Positions 3,999 through 7,852 of a stretch of DNA of 7,852 bases are shown one piece after another. The DNA comes from Dokdonella_A sp038237055. Its GTDB lineage: Bacteria; Pseudomonadota; Gammaproteobacteria; Xanthomonadales; Rhodanobacteraceae. The notes under the pieces are model-generated. The model saw nothing but the letters and a program-made list of their open reading frames with translations, was not told where the DNA came from and made no database searches. The DNA lies in contig JBBRZD010000147.1 of the NCBI GenBank assembly GCA_038237055.1, forward strand, positions 1 to 7,852, read 5' to 3'. The translations under genes were made by a program, and so were the position numbers. Position 1 is the stretch's first letter. Every line of letters begins with the position of its first letter.

Positions 3999-6353
3999 CT
4001 ATTGGATCATCTCGACGCGCAACTCCCGCGAGTCCGCGTGGCCGTGATCATCGACCGCACGCACGCTGTGTCGACCCGGCGCGACGGCCGTCCAGAACAA
4101 GGGTTCGCCGGCCTTGGCCGAACCGACGTAGGCGTCGTCGACAAACCAGTACAGCGTGCGTGTCGCGCCATCGACGGTCGCATTGAACGCAATCCGCGTT
4201 TCCTCCGCGCCACGCTGCACGGTGTAGGACGCGCCGCGCAGTGGCGAAGTAATCTGCGGTGGATCGCCAACAACTTCAGCGGCGCAATCGCCCTCCGGCG
4301 GCGGTTTTGCGCGCGGCAAGCCGGCATCGCTAAAGACCTTGGCCAGATCCGTCGGCCACACTTCGACGAGTTGTTCCTTGGTATGCGCAGGATCGTACGG
4401 CGGACACGCAATGCGACCGCTGCGCGTGTCGACATGCAGCATGCGGTGCACGGTGCTGACGCGGATCGGCGACTTGCCAGGCAAAAACCAGGTCTCGCCA
4501 CGGCGCGGACACCAGGCGTTCGGCAAATCGCCGCTGGCAAGACAGACCTCTACGTGTTTCACGCCAGCGGGAATCCGCCACGCCGGTTCGGCCAGATCCG
4601 GATGCTCGGCCTCAATCGCATCGACGATGCGGAAGAACAGCGGCGTCGCTGCTTCGATGCCGATTAATGACGGATTGCCGGCGCCGTCGAAATTGCCGAG
4701 CCAGACGATCAGCACATACGGGCCGAACGTCCCTGCACTCCAGGCATCGCGGAAACTCCACGAGGTCCCCGTCTTCCACGCGACTGGCAGACGGGCGACC
4801 GGAGTCGCGGTCGCTTCGTCGGGACGCGGATTCTGCTTCAACATGTCGAGCGCGACGAAGCTTGCTTCTTCGCTGAGCAAACGCACACCTTGTGCCTTGG
4901 GCTCGTCTTCACGCATGCGCAAGGGCCGCAGTTCGCCATGATTGGGCAGGATGGCATACAGCATCGCCAATTCCTGCATCGTGACATCGCCGCCGCCGAG
5001 CACCAACGCGAGTCCGTAGTGGCGCTCGCTGGCGAGGTGACTGATGCCGGCCGCTTTCAGAAAATCGTAGAAACTTGGATTCGCCAGTTTCGATGCGACG
5101 TAAACCGCGGGGATGTTGCGACTGCGGATCAGCGCCTGCGTCGCGCTGATCGGACCGAGGAAACGCCCATCGAAATTTTCTGGCGCGAACGGACCGAACG
5201 CGGTCGGCACATCGCGCAGGATCGTGAGCGGATGCAGCACGCCCTCGTCGAGACCAAGCGCATAGATAAAGGGCTTGAGCGTGGAACCGGGCGAACGCTT
5301 TGCCGCGGTTCCGTTGACCTGGCCCGCAATCGCCACATTGAAATAATCGGCCGACCCGACCATCGCCTTGATGCCCATGTCGCGCGTGTCGACCAGCAGC
5401 GCCGAGGCATTGACGAGACCGTTCACGCTGCGCTGCCCGAGATAGTCGCGCACCTGACGTTCGAGCAGTGATTGCAGGCGCAGATCGAGCGTCGTGCGAA
5501 TCGCAGGTTCGCGTTTGGTGGAGAAGCGCGCTTCCGACAACACCTGCTCCACCGCATGCGGCGCTAGGAACGGCAGTTCGCTCGCGGGTCGCAGGCGCAG
5601 CGGCAGATTGAACAGCGCACGGTCAGCCGCGTTGGCGCCACGAATCGATTCCCATCGGCGAAACAAGCGGTCGCGTGCGGCGCGCAACTTGTCGCCAATC
5701 AGAGCGACATCGCCGGCATCCGGGCGCGCGCGTCGACTCGGATCCTGCGGCAATACCGCCAGCGTGAGTTCCTCCGGCAGCGTGAGTTGTTCCACCGGTT
5801 TGTCGAAATAAATCCGGCTTGCCGCAGCGACGCCTTCGATGTTGCCGCCATACGGCGCGAGATTCAAATAGGCCTCAAGAATCTCGTCCTTCGAATAGCG
5901 CAACTCCAGCCAAACCGAACGCAACACCTGCACGAACTTGCCGCCGGGCGTGCGCGTGCTTTCGCGATGCAGCAAGCGCACCAATTGCATAGTGAGCGTC
6001 GACCCGCCTTGCCGATTGCCGCCGCGCAGATACGTGACGAACGCGCCGCGCGCGAGACTCCATGGATTGAACCCGACATGCCAGCGGAACCAGCGATCCT
6101 CGTGCAACTGCACCGCAGCGACAAGATCTCGCGGGATCGCCGCGAGCGGCGTCCACATGCGGTATTTCTCATCCGTGCTCAAGCTCAGGCGCAACAGGCG
6201 ACCTTGCGTATCGAGCACGGCCGTCGAGGTCGGCGCGGAGTCCGACAGCGGGGCGTGCGGCCACCACCGCACGCCAACGAGTACCACCGCGAACAGCGCG
6301 GCGACAGCCAGCACGTTGTGCCAGTGTCGCCGCATGCGCGCGAACACGCGCAT
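3999..6353 (-). CDS. pbpC: PbpC, penicillin-binding protein 1C (bifunctional glycosyltransferase / transpeptidase)
   Basis: A 784-residue inner-membrane protein facing the periplasm (E. coli PbpC 770). Order: cytoplasmic basic N-terminus, one membrane segment (about 12-29), GT51 glycosyltransferase (about 60-235), penicillin-binding domain (about 285-580), and a C-terminal BiPBP_C-like beta domain (about 695-780). GT motifs: EDRWFRWHVG with catalytic E85, GGSTLTMQLVR (116-126), and ILEAYLNLAPYGGN. Transpeptidase motifs: STLK with acyl-acceptor S357 and K360, SRN (411-413), and KTGTSWSFRDAW with K527. The KTGTS-FRDAW wording is typical of PBP1C. Four cysteines (604, 615, 650, 690) lie between the catalytic and C-terminal domains and could form periplasmic disulfides. 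The ATG at 6353 overlaps the yfhM stop by one base, but AAAGGAG is only two bases before it. The GTG at 6347 has eight-base spacing, so the true start may be two codons later. Translational coupling with the macroglobulin gene is expected. Confidence 0.96.
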   Translation of the reverse strand: MRVFARMRRHWHNVLAVAALFAVVLVGVRWWPHAPLSDSAPTSTAVLDTQGRLLRLSLSTDEKYRMWTPLAAIPRDLVAAVQLHEDRWFRWHVGFNPWSLARGAFVTYLRGGNRQGGSTLTMQLVRLLHRESTRTPGGKFVQVLRSVWLELRYSKDEILEAYLNLAPYGGNIEGVAAASRIYFDKPVEQLTLPEELTLAVLPQDPSRRARPDAGDVALIGDKLRAARDRLFRRWESIRGANAADRALFNLPLRLRPASELPFLAPHAVEQVLSEARFSTKREPAIRTTLDLRLQSLLERQVRDYLGQRSVNGLVNASALLVDTRDMGIKAMVGSADYFNVAIAGQVNGTAAKRSPGSTLKPFIYALGLDEGVLHPLTILRDVPTAFGPFAPENFDGRFLGPISATQALIRSRNIPAVYVASKLANPSFYDFLKAAGISHLASERHYGLALVLGGGDVTMQELAMLYAILPNHGELRPLRMREDEPKAQGVRLLSEEASFVALDMLKQNPRPDEATATPVARLPVAWKTGTSWSFRDAWSAGTFGPYVLIVWLGNFDGAGNPSLIGIEAATPLFFRIVDAIEAEHPDLAEPAWRIPAGVKHVEVCLASGDLPNAWCPRRGETWFLPGKSPIRVSTVHRMLHVDTRSGRIACPPYDPAHTKEQLVEVWPTDLAKVFSDAGLPRAKPPPEGDCAAEVVGDPPQITSPLRGASYTVQRGAEETRIAFNATVDGATRTLYWFVDDAYVGSAKAGEPLFWTAVAPGRHSVRAVDDHGHADSRELRVEMIQ

Positions 6354-6362
6354 CACTCCTTT
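6353..6362 (-). promoter_or_regulatory. TGATG stop/start overlap with embedded ribosome-binding site (yfhM-pbpC)
   Basis: The last yfhM codons AAG-GAG-TGA themselves form the AAAGGAG Shine-Dalgarno (6362-6356). The A of the TGA is the A of the pbpC ATG (6353). Spacing to that ATG is two bases. An in-frame GTG at 6347-6345 is eight bases away and could be used instead. The layout indicates termination-reinitiation coupling and fixed stoichiometry of the two periplasmic proteins. Confidence 0.7.
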
Positions 6363-7852
6363 GCGCGTTCGACCACAAGCTTGCCGCCGCCTTTCGACTG
6401 AGCCTGGATCGTGCGGTCGTACATCGACTCTCCATATGCCGGCGGCACCACGTACGTGCCTGCGTTGGTTGCCTTGATGCGGTAGACGAATTCCTGCACG
6501 TTGGTGCTCGCGCTGCCGTAGATGACGACGCGGTCGTCGCGCACGTCGGCGTACTCGGGATGCCAGCTCGACGACGCGAGGCCGATCGGGCTGATCCACG
6601 TGGTCGTGTTTGTTCCGGTGGTGTCCGCAGTTGCGGCCGCATCGGCACCGTCAGCCGCCGGCGCGTCGCCCGTCGTGTGATTCTCCTGCACCGGCTCGAA
6701 TCCGCCGGGCAGCAAATCGACGATCGCTACATTGCCGACCCCATCGTTGCGCGTCGCACGGATCTTCACGTGCACCTGCAGCTCACCACCCAGTGCAACC
6801 TTGTCGACCGCGTGACCTTGCGCATCGGTGTACTCGCGCAGGATCTCGATGCCTTCCTTGCGCTCGACACTCGGCACCGCACGATCGAATCCGGTCTGGG
6901 CGACCGTGTACCACGCATTCGCATCGGCGCCGTTGCGTAGACGCAGTGCGTTCGCCGCTGCGTTGAATTTCGCCGACTCGACGATGCCGTCCACCTTGCC
7001 GATCGACGTCGCCTTGCCGTCTGCCGCAACTGTTTCGATCGCAAGCTTGTCCATCAGCTCCATACCGACCTTGCTCGCATAGACATCCAGCGCGAGTACG
7101 ATCTGCGCCGACGACAGCGTGTTGTACCAGCCGCGCTGCAAGCCGGCGACGATGTTTCGCAGTGCATCTGCCGGCAACGCCTTCGCGCGTTCCGGGAAGT
7201 GCTTTGCGATCAGGTACAGCGTCGTGCTGTCGCGGATCAGCGGATCGTAGTAGCGCGCGTAGCGATAGGCCGTGTCCTGCACCTGACGCAGCAGAACCTT
7301 CTGCGGTCCTTCCATCAAGCTGGATGCTTCCTTGTCCTGCTTGAGCAACTGCAACGACGCGGCAAGATAGGCCGCCGCCGAATCCTCTCGCCACTCCTTT
7401 GGATAGCGCTCGTCGAGGCGCTTGCGCACCGATGCAAGCTGGTTCGTCATCACCTTTCCCTGACGCGACAGCAGATAGATCGCGAACGCGCGTTCCCGCA
7501 GACCATCAAGGCTGCCGTCGCTCTCATCCGCGGCCAGCGTGAGCAGATACGTGTTCGCATGTTCGAGCATATCGTCCGGCACGCTCTTGCCACGCTCACG
7601 TGATTCGAGCAGGAACTGCACCGCATACGCGGAGACGTAGCGTTCCGCTTGCGGCGTCGCCGTCCAAAGGCCGAACCCGCCCTCGGCATTCTGACGCGAG
7701 CGCAATACAGCGATCAGCTCGGCGAAAGCCTTTGCCGGAGTCGGAGCATCCTGACCGCGCACCAGCGAGCCCAATTCCGGATGCGCATCGAACACCAGGG
7801 CTGGCATGCCCTGACTCAGCAATTGCTCGGTGCAGCGATACGGAAAATCAGC
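6353..7852 (-). CDS. yfhM: Bacterial alpha-2-macroglobulin (YfhM-like), C-terminal part; 5' end outside window
   Basis: The frame is open to the right edge, giving 499 residues of a protein that in E. coli has about 1650. The first in-window residues, ADFPYRCTEQLLSQGMPAL, contain the thioester motif CTEQ (Cys codon 7832-7834, Gln codon 7823-7825). The TTG at 7822 is therefore not a real start. The helical thioester domain follows (for example GGFGLWTATPQAERYVSAYAVQFLL without its central break, and KEWREDSAAAYLAASLQLL). The C-terminal bMG10-like beta domain has LLPGGFEPV, DVRDDRVVIYG and VVPPAYGESMYDR, all typical of YfhM-type proteins. Known of the family: a periplasmic lipoprotein-like protease trap that binds the attacking protease covalently through the thioester. 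The signal peptide, bait region and lipobox are outside the window. It precedes pbpC with a one-base overlap, the same pairing as in E. coli. An Ala/Asp/Thr-rich linker interrupts the C-terminal domain. Confidence 0.94.
   Translation of the reverse strand, partial: ADFPYRCTEQLLSQGMPALVFDAHPELGSLVRGQDAPTPAKAFAELIAVLRSRQNAEGGFGLWTATPQAERYVSAYAVQFLLESRERGKSVPDDMLEHANTYLLTLAADESDGSLDGLRERAFAIYLLSRQGKVMTNQLASVRKRLDERYPKEWREDSAAAYLAASLQLLKQDKEASSLMEGPQKVLLRQVQDTAYRYARYYDPLIRDSTTLYLIAKHFPERAKALPADALRNIVAGLQRGWYNTLSSAQIVLALDVYASKVGMELMDKLAIETVAADGKATSIGKVDGIVESAKFNAAANALRLRNGADANAWYTVAQTGFDRAVPSVERKEGIEILREYTDAQGHAVDKVALGGELQVHVKIRATRNDGVGNVAIVDLLPGGFEPVQENHTTGDAPAADGADAAATADTTGTNTTTWISPIGLASSSWHPEYADVRDDRVVIYGSASTNVQEFVYRIKATNAGTYVVPPAYGESMYDRTIQAQSKGGGKLVVERAKE

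Noticed and set aside
4002..5471. Plus-strand open frames of about 200 residues inside pbpC
   Set aside because: These are antisense shadows of a gene with all GT51 and transpeptidase motifs in place. None shows a motif of its own.
6354..6599. N-terminal extension of pbpC to 6599
   Set aside because: The additional 82 residues are Arg-rich frame-shifted readings of the yfhM 3' end. The PBP1C membrane segment begins properly after the start at 6353.

Overview
The window (about 60% GC by eye) looks like the chromosome of a gammaproteobacterium of the Xanthomonadales/Lysobacterales type, probably Rhodanobacteraceae-like (Dokdonella or Tahibacter relatives). That placement is an inference. It rests on the E. 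coli-like OxyR, the adjacent yfhM-pbpC pair, and a beta-helix protein ending in an IFANGFE tail, which I recall as common in exported proteins of that group. I see no mobile element, tRNA, rRNA or CRISPR array.

Layout: (1) 2-1270 (+), the C-terminal 422 residues of an exported right-handed beta-helix protein, running off the left edge. (2) 1271-1590, a 320-base gap with two strong inverted repeats and weak short reading frames. (3) 1591-2849 (-), the peroxide-detoxifying pair ahpC then ahpD. They are separated by 167 bases that hold consecutive perfect hairpins. (4) 2850-3015, a divergent control region with a 33-bp dyad that fits an OxyR operator. It overlaps the putative ahpC -35 and the putative oxyR -10. 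(5) 3016-3963 (+), oxyR, with the redox cysteines at exactly the E. coli positions 199 and 208. (6) 3999-6353 (-), pbpC, a complete PBP1C. (7) 6353-7852 (-), the C-terminal 499 residues of a bacterial alpha-2-macroglobulin (YfhM type). It runs off the right edge just upstream of its CTEQ thioester motif and overlaps pbpC by one base (TGATG).

Two functional modules are visible. The first is a peroxide-response cassette: OxyR would sense H2O2 through C199/C208 and act on the shared control region to activate ahpC(-ahpD) and probably repress itself. AhpC reduces peroxides. AhpD, a CxxC adaptor, is the likely electron donor, as in mycobacteria; no ahpF is in the window. The second is a periplasmic envelope-defence pair. 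The thioester macroglobulin traps proteases that enter a damaged envelope, and PBP1C is proposed to repair the peptidoglycan. Both modules are known in outline. The less explained parts are the ahpC-ahpD hairpins, the repeated ahpC leader, the structured gap at 1271-1590 and the beta-helix C-terminal tail.
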